Source of the DNA: Nocardia aurea
Lineage (GTDB): Bacteria > Actinomycetota > Actinomycetes > Mycobacteriales > Mycobacteriaceae
Assembly (NCBI RefSeq): GCF_003123685.1
Contig: NZ_QCYJ01000084.1
Span: 62,001 to 126,000 of the forward strand
Length of the DNA stretch: 64,000 bases
Direction: 5' to 3'
The stretch's first letter is position 1. Every line of letters starts with the position of its first letter. The position numbers were made by a program, and so were the translations under genes. The notes below the pieces were generated by a model. It was given only the letters and a program-made list of their open reading frames with translations. It was not told where the DNA came from and did no database searches. Positions 27,192-37,693 of the stretch are shown piece by piece.

Positions 27192-28574
27192 TTATTCGCC
27201 TCGCGATTTGCGTAATCCGCAGAGCCGGATCGCCGACCGCAGATCGGCCACTTCGTGAATTTTCATGCCGCCGCCTTTCGGCCTGTCCGATCCCGGCGGT
27301 ACGACCGCGTCGGTGAAGCCGAGGCGTTCGGCTTCGGCCAGCCTGCGCGTCAAGCCCGTCACCTTGCGCACCTCACCGGCCAACCCCACCTCGCCGAGGA
27401 TCACCCAGCCCGCGGGCAGCGCGATATCGGATTCCGAACTCGCGATGGCGAGCGCGATGGCCAGGTCGGCGGTGGGTTCGACCAAGCGCATGCCGCCGAC
27501 CGTGGCGGCATAGACATCGTGTTTGCCCACGAACACCCGGCCGCGGCTCTGCAACACGGCGAGCACCATCGCGACGCGGTTGTAGTCCAGTCCGCTGACG
27601 GCCCGCCGCGGCGCCGGGATCTCGGTCTTCACGGTCAGCCCCTGCACTTCGCCGACCAGCGGACGTTTACCGTCCATCGCCACCGTCACGGCCGTGCCCG
27701 GCACCGAATCGGTCCGGTGGTGCAGGAAAAGTCCCGACGGGTCGTCTACGCCTCTGATCCCGTCGTCGTGCAATTCGAAACAGCCGACCTCGTCGGCGCT
27801 GCCGAAGCGATTCTTGATACCGCGCACCATGCGCAGGGTGGAATTCTTGTCGCCCTCGAACTGCAACACCACGTCGACCAGATGTTCCAGCGTGCGCGGG
27901 CCCGCGACATTGCCGTCCTTGGTGACATGTCCCACCAGCAGGACCGCGATTCCGCTCGCCTTGGCCAGTGAGGTCAGCGCCGCGGTGACCGCGCGGACCT
28001 GGGTGACGCCGCCGGTGACGCCGTCCACCTCCGGGGCGAGGATGGTCTGCACCGAGTCGACCACGAGCAGGCTCGGGCGTACCTGCTCGACATGCCCGAG
28101 CAGGATCGATAGATCGGATTCCGCGGCCAGGTACACCCGCTCGTGTATCGCTCCCGTGCGGTCGGCCCGCAGCCTGACCTGACCCGCAGATTCCTCCGCG
28201 GTCACATACAGCGAGGTGTGCTCGTGCTGGGCGGCCCACCGGTAGGCGACCTCGAGCAGCAGCGTGGATTTGCCCACCCCGGGCTCGCCGGACAGCAACA
28301 CCACCGACCCGGGGACGACACCACCGCCGAGCACCCGGTCCAATTCCGGCACCCCGGTGGTACGCGCCTTGGTGATCTGGGAATCGATGGTGGAGATGGG
28401 CGCGGCCGCCGTGCTCGGCAACATCGCGCGCCGGGCGGGCACACCGGCCGGGGTCGCTGCGACGGCGATCTCGTCCACGGCGCCCCACGCCCCGCAGCCG
28501 GGGCATTTGCCGACCCATTTGGCTACCTCGTGCGAGCAGGCGGAGCACCGGAAGATCGGCTTGGTCTTGGCCAC
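27192..28574 (-). CDS. radA: DNA repair protein RadA (Sms)
   Basis: RadA promotes branch migration of recombination intermediates. The 460-residue chain has the N-terminal C4 zinc finger (FRCSACSHEVAKWVGKCPGCG), a RecA-like ATPase with Walker A SGEPGVGKST, the RadA-specific KNRFG, and a Lon-like C-terminal domain. In M. tuberculosis and many other bacteria disA (diadenylate cyclase) follows radA; here the next gene begins 6 bases away on the opposite strand and disA is missing. Confidence 0.95.
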   Translation of the reverse strand: MAKTKPIFRCSACSHEVAKWVGKCPGCGAWGAVDEIAVAATPAGVPARRAMLPSTAAAPISTIDSQITKARTTGVPELDRVLGGGVVPGSVVLLSGEPGVGKSTLLLEVAYRWAAQHEHTSLYVTAEESAGQVRLRADRTGAIHERVYLAAESDLSILLGHVEQVRPSLLVVDSVQTILAPEVDGVTGGVTQVRAVTAALTSLAKASGIAVLLVGHVTKDGNVAGPRTLEHLVDVVLQFEGDKNSTLRMVRGIKNRFGSADEVGCFELHDDGIRGVDDPSGLFLHHRTDSVPGTAVTVAMDGKRPLVGEVQGLTVKTEIPAPRRAVSGLDYNRVAMVLAVLQSRGRVFVGKHDVYAATVGGMRLVEPTADLAIALAIASSESDIALPAGWVILGEVGLAGEVRKVTGLTRRLAEAERLGFTDAVVPPGSDRPKGGGMKIHEVADLRSAIRLCGLRKSRGE

Positions 28575-28648
28575 ACGCGCACCTTACGTACCGGGTCCGA
28601 CAGCGGCTCGCCCGACAGCCGGTGCGACCCACAGCGGCCGTACCGACG

Positions 28649-28678
28649 AAAAAGGCCGCCGCATCGGACGCGGCAGCC
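28649..28678 (-). terminator. Intrinsic terminator after lpqE
   Basis: On the - strand, GGCTGCCGC pairs with GCGGCGGCC (one mismatch, 7-base loop) and is followed by TTTTT. It lies 22 bases after the lpqE stop and before the radA start on the same strand, so radA needs its own promoter. Confidence 0.85.
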
Positions 28679-28700
28679 TCGTTTCGCGTATGGAGGGGGC

Positions 28701-29417
28701 TCAGTGCCCGCCGGATCCCCCGTGGCCGCCCTCGGCCGCCGGACCGGACTTATCGGATTCGTGGCGTTCGGTGGCGGTGCCCGCGTCGACCGGAACCTCG
28801 ATCTTGACCGGCCCGTTGCGCTCGAAGTTGAACACCACGCTGTAGGTGAGGCCGGGGATGATGTCGCGGGTCAGTCCGGTGATCTCGATCCGCGCCGGAT
28901 CGGCCTCGGGATCGGTGGCAGCCTTGTCGCCGGTGGCGGGCGCGGCGTGCGAGTCCGACCCGTGCGAGTCGGCGCCGTGCGAGTCCGCCGCGGGCGATCC
29001 GGCCGTCGCGGCCTGCTTCGGCGCCGCGACGACATTGTGCAGCGCGGGGATCACGATGGCCGACTGACCGGCGGGCGGGGTGATCTTCACCGGGCCGAGG
29101 TCGGTCGTGACGCTGAGCAGCTTGTCGTCGGTGGTCTCGCTGTTGTTGATGATCGACAACGCGAGCAGGGCGTTGCCGCCCTTGAGGTTGGTGTAGCCGC
29201 TGCCCGGGTAGACGATGTGCACATTGCGCAGCGAGATCTGCTCCGCGTCCACGCTGCTGCCGTTGACGGCGGCGACCTGTTCGGCGGTCTGCGAGATCTG
29301 GCCGGCGCTACAACCGGAGATCGCGATCGCCGCGCCCGCGGCGAGTGCGGCAACCGTCACCAAACGACGTCGCGTCCACGCCCCAGAAGAGGCGGTCACA
29401 GCATTCAGGGCAGTCAC
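28701..29417 (-). CDS. lpqE: LpqE-like lipoprotein
   Basis: The 238-residue precursor has a lipoprotein signal (RRRLVTVAALAAGAAIAISGC; acylated Cys36) and an extracytoplasmic domain (about 55-215) with beta-strand character like copper-chaperone-type folds (LTYSVVFNFERNGPVKIEVPV). A loop with repeated DSHG units (SHGADSHGSDSHA) and a His/Gly-rich C-terminus (GGHGGSGGH) suggest metal binding. Position opposite carD matches Rv3584. Function in the envelope is not established. GTG 29417 has GGAGG 7 bases upstream. Confidence 0.88.
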   Translation of the reverse strand: MTALNAVTASSGAWTRRRLVTVAALAAGAAIAISGCSAGQISQTAEQVAAVNGSSVDAEQISLRNVHIVYPGSGYTNLKGGNALLALSIINNSETTDDKLLSVTTDLGPVKITPPAGQSAIVIPALHNVVAAPKQAATAGSPAADSHGADSHGSDSHAAPATGDKAATDPEADPARIEITGLTRDIIPGLTYSVVFNFERNGPVKIEVPVDAGTATERHESDKSGPAAEGGHGGSGGH

Positions 29418-30327
<910 letters not shown>

Positions 30328-30330
30328 ACC

Positions 30331-31056
30331 GTGAACAACGCTGACAACGACAGATCTGTCGTTGCCTTGGTGCCTGCCGCCGGTCGCGGCGTGCGTCTGG
30401 GTGCGAATGCACCCAAGGCGTTCGTCGAGGTCGGCGGCACACCTATGGTCCGACTCGCCGTAGACGGACTGATCGCCTCGGGGGCGGTCGACCGGATCAT
30501 CGTCATGGTGCCCCCGGAATCGGTCGAGAGCGCAGTCGCCCTGCTGTCGCACTCGGCTGTGCGGGATACCGTCCGGATCGTGGTCGGTGGAGCCGAGCGC
30601 ACCGATTCGGTGCGCGCCGGTATCGCCGCCGCGCCCGAGGCTTCCTACTATCTGGTGCACGACGCCGCCCGCGCGCTCACCCCGCCCGGGCTGATCGCCG
30701 ACGTCGTCGCCCAACTGCGCGCGGGTCATCCCGCGGTCGTTCCCGCGCTGCCCGTGGTCGACACCGTCAAATCCGTCGACGCGCTCGGCACCGTCACCGG
30801 CACGCCGGACCGGGCCATGTTGCGCGCCATCCAGACACCCCAGGGCTTCGAGGCCGGACTGCTGCGGACCGCGTACGCGGCCGATGTGCACGCCACCGAC
30901 GACGCGGGTCTGGTCGAACTACTCGGTGCGCCGGTGCGCACCATCGCGGGCGACCCGCTCGCCTTCAAGATCACCACTCGGCTCGATCTGATGCTCGCCG
31001 AGACGATACTTTCCCGACACGCCGCCGAGCGCCCGGAAATCGTGCGGACCTCATGA
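30331..31056 (+). CDS. ispD: 2-C-methyl-D-erythritol 4-phosphate cytidylyltransferase
   Basis: IspD makes CDP-methylerythritol in the MEP isoprenoid pathway. The 241-residue chain has the nucleotidyltransferase motif [33 protein letters not shown], the metal-binding [11 protein letters not shown] and [14 protein letters not shown] 30331 directly follows carD. It overlaps ispF by 4 bases. Confidence 0.95.
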   Translation: MNNADNDRSVVALVPAAGRGVRLGANAPKAFVEVGGTPMVRLAVDGLIASGAVDRIIVMVPPESVESAVALLSHSAVRDTVRIVVGGAERTDSVRAGIAAAPEASYYLVHDAARALTPPGLIADVVAQLRAGHPAVVPALPVVDTVKSVDALGTVTGTPDRAMLRAIQTPQGFEAGLLRTAYAADVHATDDAGLVELLGAPVRTIAGDPLAFKITTRLDLMLAETILSRHAAERPEIVRTS

Positions 31057-31526
31057 ACATCCGCGTGGGAATCGGCAGCGATGTCCATCCGATCGAACCC
31101 GGCCGTCGATGTTGGATGGCCGGCCTGCTTTTCGAGGATGCCGACGGCTGTTCCGGACATTCCGATGGCGACGTAGCCGCGCACGCCCTGTGCGACGCGC
31201 TGCTGTCCGCCGCCGGACTCGGAGATGTCGGCGCGGTCTTCGGGGTGGGTCGCCCGGAGTGGGAGAACGTATCCGGTGCGACCATGCTCGAAGAGGTGCG
31301 TAGGCTCCTGGGTGAGGCCGGCTTCGATGTTGTCAATGCCGCCGTACAGGTAATCGGCAACCGCCCCAAGATCGGACCGCGTCGCGCGGAAGCCCAGGAG
31401 GTTCTGGGCGGCCTGCTCGGCGCACCGGTGTCGGTATCCGGCACCACGTCCGACGGCCTCGGTCTCACCGGCCGGGGCGAGGGCATCGCCGCGATCGCCA
31501 CGGCCTTGCTGCGACAACGCGTATAG
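31053..31526 (+). CDS. ispF: 2-C-methyl-D-erythritol 2,4-cyclodiphosphate synthase
   Basis: IspF cyclises CDP-ME 2-phosphate with release of CMP. The 157-residue protein has the metal-binding [28 protein letters not shown] and the C-terminal [22 protein letters not shown] 31053 overlaps ispD by 4 bases; cysS follows after 66 bases. IspE, which acts between IspD and IspF, is not in the window. Confidence 0.95.
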   Translation: MNIRVGIGSDVHPIEPGRRCWMAGLLFEDADGCSGHSDGDVAAHALCDALLSAAGLGDVGAVFGVGRPEWENVSGATMLEEVRRLLGEAGFDVVNAAVQVIGNRPKIGPRRAEAQEVLGGLLGAPVSVSGTTSDGLGLTGRGEGIAAIATALLRQRV

Positions 31527-31592
31527 CACCCTGGTTCGGCAGACCTGAGCCGGGGCAAGAACGCCCAGCTACACCGACTAGGATCGACTGCC

Positions 31593-32993
31593 GTGACTCT
31601 GCGCCTCTTTGACACCGAAACGCGGACCCTGCGCGAATTCGCGCCGTTGGTCCCCGGCCGAGCTTCGGTGTACCTGTGTGGCGCGACCGTTCAGGGTGAA
31701 CCCCATATCGGCCATGTGCGCAGCGGCGTCGCCTTCGACGTGCTGCGGAGGTGGTTGCAGGCGCACGATTACGACGTCTGGTTCATTCGCAATGTCACCG
31801 ATATCGAAGACAAGATCCTGACCAAGGCCGCCGAGGCGGGCAGGCCGTGGTGGGAATGGGCCGCCACCTACGAGCGCGCCTTCGACCGGGCCTACGACCT
31901 GCTCGGCGTGCAGGCGCCGTCGGCCGAACCGCGCGCCACCGGGCACATCACGCAGATGATCGACCTGATGCACCGGTTGATCGAGCGCGGCCACGCGTAC
32001 GCCTCCGAAGGCAATGTGTATTTCGACGTGGTGAGTTATCCGGATTACGGCAAACTGTCCGGCCACCGACTCGATGACGTGCACCAGGGCGAGAGCGCGG
32101 GCGCGGGTAAACGCGACGCGCGCGATTTCACCCTGTGGAAGGCCGCGAAACCGGGTGAGCCGAGTTGGCCGTCGCCGTGGGGTCCCGGCCGTCCGGGATG
32201 GCATCTGGAATGCTCGGCGATGGCCGAGTACTACCTCGGTTCCGAATTCGATATCCACTGCGGTGGAATGGATCTGGTTTTCCCCCATCACGAGAACGAA
32301 GTGGCCCAGTCGAAAGCGGCCGGCGACGGTTTCGCGCGTTACTGGCTGCACAACGGCTGGGTGACGATGGGCGGGGAGAAGATGTCGAAATCGCTCGGCA
32401 ATGTGCTCTCGGTCCCGAATATGCTGAAAAAGGTTCGCGCCGTGGAACTCCGGTTCTATCTCGGTAGCGCGAACTACCGTTCGATGCTCGAATATTCGGA
32501 CAAGGCTTTGAACGACGCCGTTGCCTCGTATCAACGCATCGAATCGTTCTTGCACCGGGTGGTCGACCGGGCCGGGGAGATTCCGGTCGGTAAATGGACC
32601 GACGCTTTCGCCGAGGCCATGGACGACGATCTCGCGGTGCCGCGCGCACTGGCCGAGGTGCACCGGGTGGTGCACGACGGCAACAAGGCGCTGGAATCGG
32701 GTTCGATCGACGAGGCACGTGAACTGGCAGGTCAGGTCAGGGGAATGCTGAGCATCCTCGGCGTGTGCCCGTTCGACCCGAGGTGGTACAGCGGCAAGGA
32801 CAATTCGACGGCGCTCGACGCGCTCGATGTGCTGGTCCGCGCCGAACTCGACCGTCGCCAGCAGGCGCGCGCGGACAAGGATTGGGCCAGCGCCGACGCG
32901 GCGCGGGACCGGTTGCAGAACGCCGGTATCGAGGTGACCGACACCTCCGACGGCCCGGAGTGGTCGCTCGTCGATCCCAAGGGCGCCCGATGA
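31593..32993 (+). CDS. cysS: Cysteine--tRNA ligase
   Basis: CysRS charges tRNA-Cys. The 466-residue class I enzyme has the Zn-site cysteine and HIGH region [18 protein letters not shown], the second Zn-site segment HLECSAM with PHHENE, and KMSKS in [11 protein letters not shown]. The C-terminal anticodon domain (about 385-460) is normal. GTG 31593 is the start. The order ispD-ispF-cysS-rlmB is the mycobacterial one (Rv3582c-Rv3579c). Confidence 0.96.
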   Translation: MTLRLFDTETRTLREFAPLVPGRASVYLCGATVQGEPHIGHVRSGVAFDVLRRWLQAHDYDVWFIRNVTDIEDKILTKAAEAGRPWWEWAATYERAFDRAYDLLGVQAPSAEPRATGHITQMIDLMHRLIERGHAYASEGNVYFDVVSYPDYGKLSGHRLDDVHQGESAGAGKRDARDFTLWKAAKPGEPSWPSPWGPGRPGWHLECSAMAEYYLGSEFDIHCGGMDLVFPHHENEVAQSKAAGDGFARYWLHNGWVTMGGEKMSKSLGNVLSVPNMLKKVRAVELRFYLGSANYRSMLEYSDKALNDAVASYQRIESFLHRVVDRAGEIPVGKWTDAFAEAMDDDLAVPRALAEVHRVVHDGNKALESGSIDEARELAGQVRGMLSILGVCPFDPRWYSGKDNSTALDALDVLVRAELDRRQQARADKDWASADAARDRLQNAGIEVTDTSDGPEWSLVDPKGAR

Positions 32994-33064
32994 GCCGCGA
33001 CGTGCTCGACAGGCCGAAGGCACGCGGGCGCTCCTGCCCGACACCGCGCGGAAAGGCGTACTGA
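32990..33064 (+). CDS. Possible 24-residue bridging micro-ORF between cysS and rlmB
   Basis: ATG 32990 overlaps the cysS stop (ATGA) and the frame ends at TGA 33062-33064, whose final A is the first base of the rlmB ATG. The frame encodes a basic peptide beginning [15 protein letters not shown] and ending GKAY. rlmB has its own GGAAAGG, so coupling is not required. It fills the 70-base gap exactly, as the folB-folK micro-ORF does, but coding is unproven. Confidence 0.3.
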   Translation: MSRDVLDRPKARGRSCPTPRGKAY

Positions 33065-34044
33065 TGGCAGGGAATTCGCAGCGACGAGGCGCTGTCCGCA
33101 AGGGCAGCACCAAGAAGGGCGCCGTCGTCGGCTCCGGCGGTAAGCGCAGGCGTGGCCTGGAAGGCCGGGGCGCGACCCCGCCCGCCGAGGCGCGCACCAA
33201 ACACCCGGCGGCCAAACGCGCCGCGGCCAAGGCGAAGGCGGCGGCCAACCAGCCGAACAAACGTGGTTCGTCGGGTCGACCGGCCGGTCGCAAGAGCGAC
33301 GACGGTCCCGAGTTGGTGCTCGGTCGAAACCCGGTCCTCGAATGTCTGCGCGCCGAGGTGCCCGCGACGGCGCTGTACGTGGCCGTCGGCACCGAGAACG
33401 ACGATCGGCTCACCGAGAGTGTGAAGATCGCGGCCGACGCGGGCATCTCGATTCTCGAGGTGCCGCGCACCGATCTGGATCGTTTGAGCGCCAACGGATT
33501 GCACCAGGGCGTCGCCCTCCAGGTGCCGCCGTACCGCTACGCGCACCCGGACGACCTGCTCGACCGGGTACGTGGCACCGCCGAGCCCGCCCTGCTGGTC
33601 GCGCTGGACAATATCTCCGATCCGCGCAATCTCGGCGCCGTCATCCGCTCGGTCGCGGCTTTCGGCGGTCAGGGTGTGCTGATCCCGTCGCGGCGCAGCG
33701 CGAGTGTCACCGCCGTTGCGTGGCGGACCAGTGCGGGCGCGGCGGCCAGGCTTCCGGTCGCTCGCGCCACCAATCTGACTCGCACGCTGAAGGATTGGGC
33801 GAGCAAGGGTTATCAGATCATCGGTCTGGACGCGGGCGGGGACACCACGCTCGACGATTTCGACGGGCGTGAGCCGACCGTGATCGTCGTCGGTTCGGAG
33901 GGCAAGGGCCTGTCGCGTCTCGTCCGCGAAACCTGTGATTCCGTCCTGAGCATTCCGATGGCGGGGCCGGTCGAATCCCTCAACGCCTCGGTCGCCGCGG
34001 GCGTGGTGCTGGCCGAGGTTGCCCGCCAACGACGTTCGTCCTGA
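33064..34044 (+). CDS. rlmB: 23S rRNA 2'-O-ribose methyltransferase, RlmB/TrmH (SpoU) family
   Basis: The 326-residue protein has a basic disordered N-terminal extension (1-80, Lys/Arg/Ala-rich). A substrate-binding domain ([17 protein letters not shown]) and the SPOUT knot motifs follow: [33 protein letters not shown] and [16 protein letters not shown]. Family members methylate the 2'-O of a guanosine in 23S rRNA using S-adenosylmethionine; the exact nucleotide here is inferred. ATG 33064 follows GGAAAGG. Confidence 0.92.
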   Translation: MAGNSQRRGAVRKGSTKKGAVVGSGGKRRRGLEGRGATPPAEARTKHPAAKRAAAKAKAAANQPNKRGSSGRPAGRKSDDGPELVLGRNPVLECLRAEVPATALYVAVGTENDDRLTESVKIAADAGISILEVPRTDLDRLSANGLHQGVALQVPPYRYAHPDDLLDRVRGTAEPALLVALDNISDPRNLGAVIRSVAAFGGQGVLIPSRRSASVTAVAWRTSAGAAARLPVARATNLTRTLKDWASKGYQIIGLDAGGDTTLDDFDGREPTVIVVGSEGKGLSRLVRETCDSVLSIPMAGPVESLNASVAAGVVLAEVARQRRSS

Positions 34045-34142
34045 TCGCCGATCCGGTCACCGTCCGTGATCGGTCGGCCGGGACGGCGGTCGCCGCCGAA
34101 CACGCTGCGCGGCAGCCGCTGCCAAAAAGCCCGGGGCCCCCG

Positions 34143-34148
34143 TAGAAT
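34143..34148 (+). promoter_or_regulatory. -10 box of a leaderless promoter
   Basis: TAGAAT ends 7 bases before GTG 34156; a weak -35 TGCCAA (34120-34125) lies 17 bases upstream. The transcript would start at or next to the start codon. Confidence 0.6.
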
Positions 34149-34155
34149 TCGGTGA

Positions 34156-34434
34156 GTGGTCATACCGAACCAGCCCATCGGGCAGCCAGTCGAGCATCCC
34201 AATGCGCAGGCCGTGTTGTTCATCGGCGCCGCGAGTCTGCTGTGCTGCGGAGCACTCGGGCCGGTGGCGTGGGCGATGGGCAGGCGCGCGCTCGACCAGA
34301 TCGAAGAATCCGGCGGCGCCTACGGTGGCCGCGCCCAGGTGCTCGTCGGCTATGTGCTCGGTGTCGTCGGCACCATCTGCATGATCATCATGGCGATTCT
34401 GTTCATCCTGCTCGTGTTGCGCGGCGGTGCCTGA
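34156..34434 (+). CDS. Small DUF4190-type membrane protein
   Basis: The 92-residue protein has two membrane helices (AVLFIGAASLLCCGALGPVAW and VLGVVGTICMIIMAILFILL) separated by GRRALDQIEESGGAYGGRA, the usual DUF4190 pattern. Function is unknown. The GTG start is supported by the leaderless-type promoter just upstream. Confidence 0.8.
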   Translation: MVIPNQPIGQPVEHPNAQAVLFIGAASLLCCGALGPVAWAMGRRALDQIEESGGAYGGRAQVLVGYVLGVVGTICMIIMAILFILLVLRGGA

Positions 34435-34510
34435 CGCCGCGGGAGCAGAACTCGACGGGAGCAGAACCCGGTGGCACCCGCCCGGTCGAGACCGGAATGC
34501 CGGGCTCGGG

Positions 34511-35317
34511 TCAGTCCAGTACCGGTCGTTCGGCGACGGCCTTGTCCCAGGCAGGCCATTCGGCGCTGATACTGCCGGTCCAATTGGGCTGCCTGCGATC
34601 GCGGAAGGCCGCCATGGCTTCGTCACCGTCGACACTCTCGGCGGCGTGCGCGTTCAGATCGGTTTCCAGCTTTCCGACCACGGCCGGACTCATCCGCAGA
34701 CCTTCCCACAGCAGCCGCTTGGACAGCGCCACCGGCAGCGGGGCCGATCCGTTGGCCATGTCGTGCGCCACCGACAGCGCGGTCGGCAGCACCTCGGACC
34801 CGTCGAGGCAGCTGTTGGCCAGACCCATCGACTTGGCCTCTTCGCCGTCGAAGGTGCGCCCGGTCAGCATGATGTCGGCGGCGTTGGCCATGCCGACCAG
34901 CCGGGGCAGCGTCCAGTGCGCGTAGCCGTCGGCGAGTACACCCCGTCTGACCTGGGTGAGGCCGTAGACCGCGTCGCGGGCCATATAGCGCAGGTCGCAT
35001 TGCAGGGCGAGCGCGAGGCCGATCCCCACCGCGTGACCGTTGACGGCGGCGATCACCGGTTTGCGGATCTGCCACGGGGCGGGATCGATCGTCGCGCTGA
35101 CCTCACCCACCCGGCTGGACAGGTCGGCGCCCGCGCAGAACGCGGGCGGGGTTCCGGTGATGACGACCACGCGGATCGCGTCCTCGGCGTCGCACCGGTG
35201 CAACGCGGCGCTCAGTTCGGCAGTCATCGCCGGGGTGAACGCGTTCTGCTGCGCGGGACGATTGAGTGTGAGCACGGCGATGCCCGCTGAGACATCGACG
35301 AGCAGTTCCGAACTCAT
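34511..35317 (-). CDS. Crotonase-fold (enoyl-CoA hydratase/isomerase family) protein
   Basis: The 268-residue protein has the crotonase fold: LTLNRPAQQNAFTPAM, the oxyanion-hole segment AFCAGADLSSRVG, NGHAVGIGLALALQCDLRYMA and LTQVRRGVLADGY. Both positions that carry catalytic glutamates in enoyl-CoA hydratase are changed: alanine in GIGLALA and glutamine in LTQVRRG. It is therefore unlikely to be a hydratase; isomerase, thioesterase, hydrolase or non-enzymatic roles are open. ATG 35317 lies 6 bases after TACCAT. Confidence 0.85.
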   Translation of the reverse strand: MSSELLVDVSAGIAVLTLNRPAQQNAFTPAMTAELSAALHRCDAEDAIRVVVITGTPPAFCAGADLSSRVGEVSATIDPAPWQIRKPVIAAVNGHAVGIGLALALQCDLRYMARDAVYGLTQVRRGVLADGYAHWTLPRLVGMANAADIMLTGRTFDGEEAKSMGLANSCLDGSEVLPTALSVAHDMANGSAPLPVALSKRLLWEGLRMSPAVVGKLETDLNAHAAESVDGDEAMAAFRDRRQPNWTGSISAEWPAWDKAVAERPVLD

Positions 35318-35419
35318 GCCAGCATGGTAGTCGTATCGAATTCCAGCCGTCCTCGGCTCCGGCTCAACTGCCCCACCCGAACCACTCGTCCCAACTCCCT
35401 CGCCGGCCGTTCCGCCGTG

Positions 35420-36589
35420 TCAGCGCAGCACGCGGCGGCCGATAGCGTATTTGTGCACCTCGGTCGGGCCGTCGTAGAGCCGGAAGGCGCGCATGTCGCG
35501 GAAGATCATCTCGACGACCGTCTCGTCGCTGATGCCGATGCCGCCGAGGACCTGAACGCACCGGTCGGCGACCTTGAACAGTTCCTCGGAGACGAACGAT
35601 TTCGCGATGGAACTCTCGTGCCTGGCCTTCTCGCCCTGGTCCATCAGCCAGCAGGCGTGCCAGATGGTCAGTCGGCACTGGTGCAGCGCGATCTCGTTAT
35701 CGGCCAGCATGAACGACACGCCCTCGTGTTCGCCGATCGGCTTGCCGAAGGCGGTGCGGGTCTTGGCGTAGTCGACGGCGATGCTCTGCGCGCGTTCGGC
35801 CGCGCCCAGCCAGCGCATGCAGTGGGTCAGCCGTGCCGGAGCCAGCCGCAGTTGGGCGTAGCGCAGCGCCTGGCCGGTATCGCCGAGCAGCGATTCCTTC
35901 GGCAGCACCAGGTTCTCGAAACGAACGACGCCGTGCCCGCCGACGTAGTTGCGGTCCATGGTGTTCATGGTGCGTTCGATGACGATGCCCGGCTGATCGC
36001 CGTCGGTCAGGAACAGGGTCGGGCCGTCGGGCACGTGCGGGTTCGGCGCCACCCGGGCCATGATGATCCAGGTCTTCGCGCCGTTCGCGCCCGTGATCAG
36101 CCATTTGCGCCCGTTGATGGTGAAATTCTCGCCGTCGAACACGGCCTCGGTGGCCAGTTGATTCGGATCCGAGCCCGCGCCGTCGGGTTCGGTCATCGCG
36201 AAGACGGTGCGCTGGTGGCCGTTGATGGCGGGCATGAGGTGCCGGTCGATCTGATCCGGGTTCGCGATCTTCGACAGCAGGTACATATTGCCCTCGTCGG
36301 GGGCGGCGCAGTTCATCGCCACCGGGCCCAGGGTCGACCAGCCCGCCGCCTCGTAGATCACCGCCTGCTCGATATGGGTCAGCCCGCGTCCGCCCAGTTC
36401 CTCGGGCGCCTGGACGGTCAGCAATTTCTCGGCGCGGGCCAGTTCGACCAGTTCCTGGCGCAGTTCGTCGGTCGGTCCGTGGGAGGTCAGGCGCGGATCC
36501 CGTTCGAACGGGACGATCTTGTCGATGACGAATCGCCGCACGCGGTCGCGTTCGGCGGCGAGGTCGGCGGGAATCGTGAAATCGATCAT
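35420..36589 (-). CDS. Acyl-CoA dehydrogenase
   Basis: This FAD-dependent acyl-CoA dehydrogenase of 389 residues has FAMTEPDGAGSDPNQLAT (FAD contact), NGRKWLITGANGAKTWIIMAR, TRTAFGKPIGEHEGVSFMLAD, VQVLGGIGISDETVVEMIFRDMRAFRLYDGPTEVH and a short C-terminus. It resembles ACAD10/ACAD11-like and FadE members rather than the steroid ChsE group. The next gene on the strand is the crotonase-fold protein 102 bases downstream, so fatty or branched acyl-CoA metabolism is likely. Substrate is unknown. Confidence 0.92.
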   Translation of the reverse strand: MIDFTIPADLAAERDRVRRFVIDKIVPFERDPRLTSHGPTDELRQELVELARAEKLLTVQAPEELGGRGLTHIEQAVIYEAAGWSTLGPVAMNCAAPDEGNMYLLSKIANPDQIDRHLMPAINGHQRTVFAMTEPDGAGSDPNQLATEAVFDGENFTINGRKWLITGANGAKTWIIMARVAPNPHVPDGPTLFLTDGDQPGIVIERTMNTMDRNYVGGHGVVRFENLVLPKESLLGDTGQALRYAQLRLAPARLTHCMRWLGAAERAQSIAVDYAKTRTAFGKPIGEHEGVSFMLADNEIALHQCRLTIWHACWLMDQGEKARHESSIAKSFVSEELFKVADRCVQVLGGIGISDETVVEMIFRDMRAFRLYDGPTEVHKYAIGRRVLR

Positions 36590-36771
36590 CGGTGATCACC
36601 ATTCGGTCGGCGGCGGGTGTGTCGAGCATACGAAACCTCGACCCCTCGACTGAAGGCGGCTGCCATCAAAGTGGTCGCGACCCCTGCGGTCTGGCGGACG
36701 GCGAGGACCGCGCGCTAAATTTTGTTCGCCACACAAACATTTCTCGCGCAAGCCGCACCCGAGGGGGTCCG

Positions 36772-37512
36772 ATGGCGACGGTGTACGTCGACAACGCCGG
36801 TGTGCGGCTGCACGCCATCGATAATCGGCGTGCCGGTTCGGGCGTGCCGGTGCTGGTCGTTCCCGGCACCGGCGAAGACGCCGAGGATTACGCCTGGCAG
36901 CTGGAGGCGCTGGGCGACCGGCGCGTGGTCGTCGTCGACGTACGCGGGCGGGGTCGCAGTGACGCTCCGGTCAGCGGATACACCTGGCAGCACCACTACG
37001 GCGACGTGCTCGCCGTGATGACCGCGTGTGAACTGCGACGGCCGATCGTGATGGGCTATTCGCGCGGCACGCCCTACGCCATCGGGGCGGCGCTGCACGC
37101 CGACCACCGGGTGGCGGGGCTGGTGATCAACGACTATCAGGCGCGGCACGTCTTCCTGCCACCGGAGGCGGTCGAGCGACTGTCCGCGATGCGGGTGCAC
37201 GGCCGCGCGGTCGTGGAACGCATGCCGTCGCACGTGATCGAGGCCGTGGCCGCGCAGAGTGAGGAGGTGTCGCTGTGGGAGCGGCTGCCCGAACTCGGCT
37301 GTCCGGTGCTGGTCATCCGAGGTGGCAGGCGGGGGTCGGTGGTCGACGATGCCGCCGCCGACCGTTATCGTGCCGCCGCCGACGACGTGGAAGTGGTGAC
37401 GCTCCCCGAGCGCGGTCACGGCCTGTGGAGCAACGACATTCCGTCCTACCTCGCCGCGTTGACGCCGTTCCTGACCGCCGTCGATCAGGAGGCCGACCGG
37501 ATCTCCCGGTGA
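36772..37512 (+). CDS. Alpha/beta hydrolase
   Basis: The 246-residue hydrolase begins ATVYVDNAGVRLHAI, with VLVVPGTGEDAEDYAW (oxyanion region) and VDVRGRGRSDAPVSGYTW. The nucleophile elbow is VMGYSRGTPYA and the catalytic histidine is in LPERGHGLWSND. The elbow GYSRG is slightly unusual (Arg after Ser). ATG 36772 follows GAGGGGG. It is divergent from the acyl-CoA dehydrogenase gene; the AT-rich start of this intergenic region (36717-36742) contains an imperfect dyad. Confidence 0.86.
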   Translation: MATVYVDNAGVRLHAIDNRRAGSGVPVLVVPGTGEDAEDYAWQLEALGDRRVVVVDVRGRGRSDAPVSGYTWQHHYGDVLAVMTACELRRPIVMGYSRGTPYAIGAALHADHRVAGLVINDYQARHVFLPPEAVERLSAMRVHGRAVVERMPSHVIEAVAAQSEEVSLWERLPELGCPVLVIRGGRRGSVVDDAAADRYRAAADDVEVVTLPERGHGLWSNDIPSYLAALTPFLTAVDQEADRISR

Positions 37513-37693
37513 GAGTCGAAGGGGCCGGTGTGCGGCGTTCGCCGAGTCGGCGGACGCGGTCCGCGGATTTCGAGGTCGCCGAGCGAGCCGCCCGGATGTG
37601 AGGTGTCGGGGAGCGATGCACCGGGATGACGGGATCGCCTGCCCGAATCGCGGCGCTCGTGGACCGAGCGCCCACGGCGATCGCGCGAATCGC

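Noticed and set aside
34434..34480. Duplicated GGGAGCAGAA between convergent genes
   Set aside because: Only two 10-base copies, no hairpin or mobile-element features; too short to interpret.
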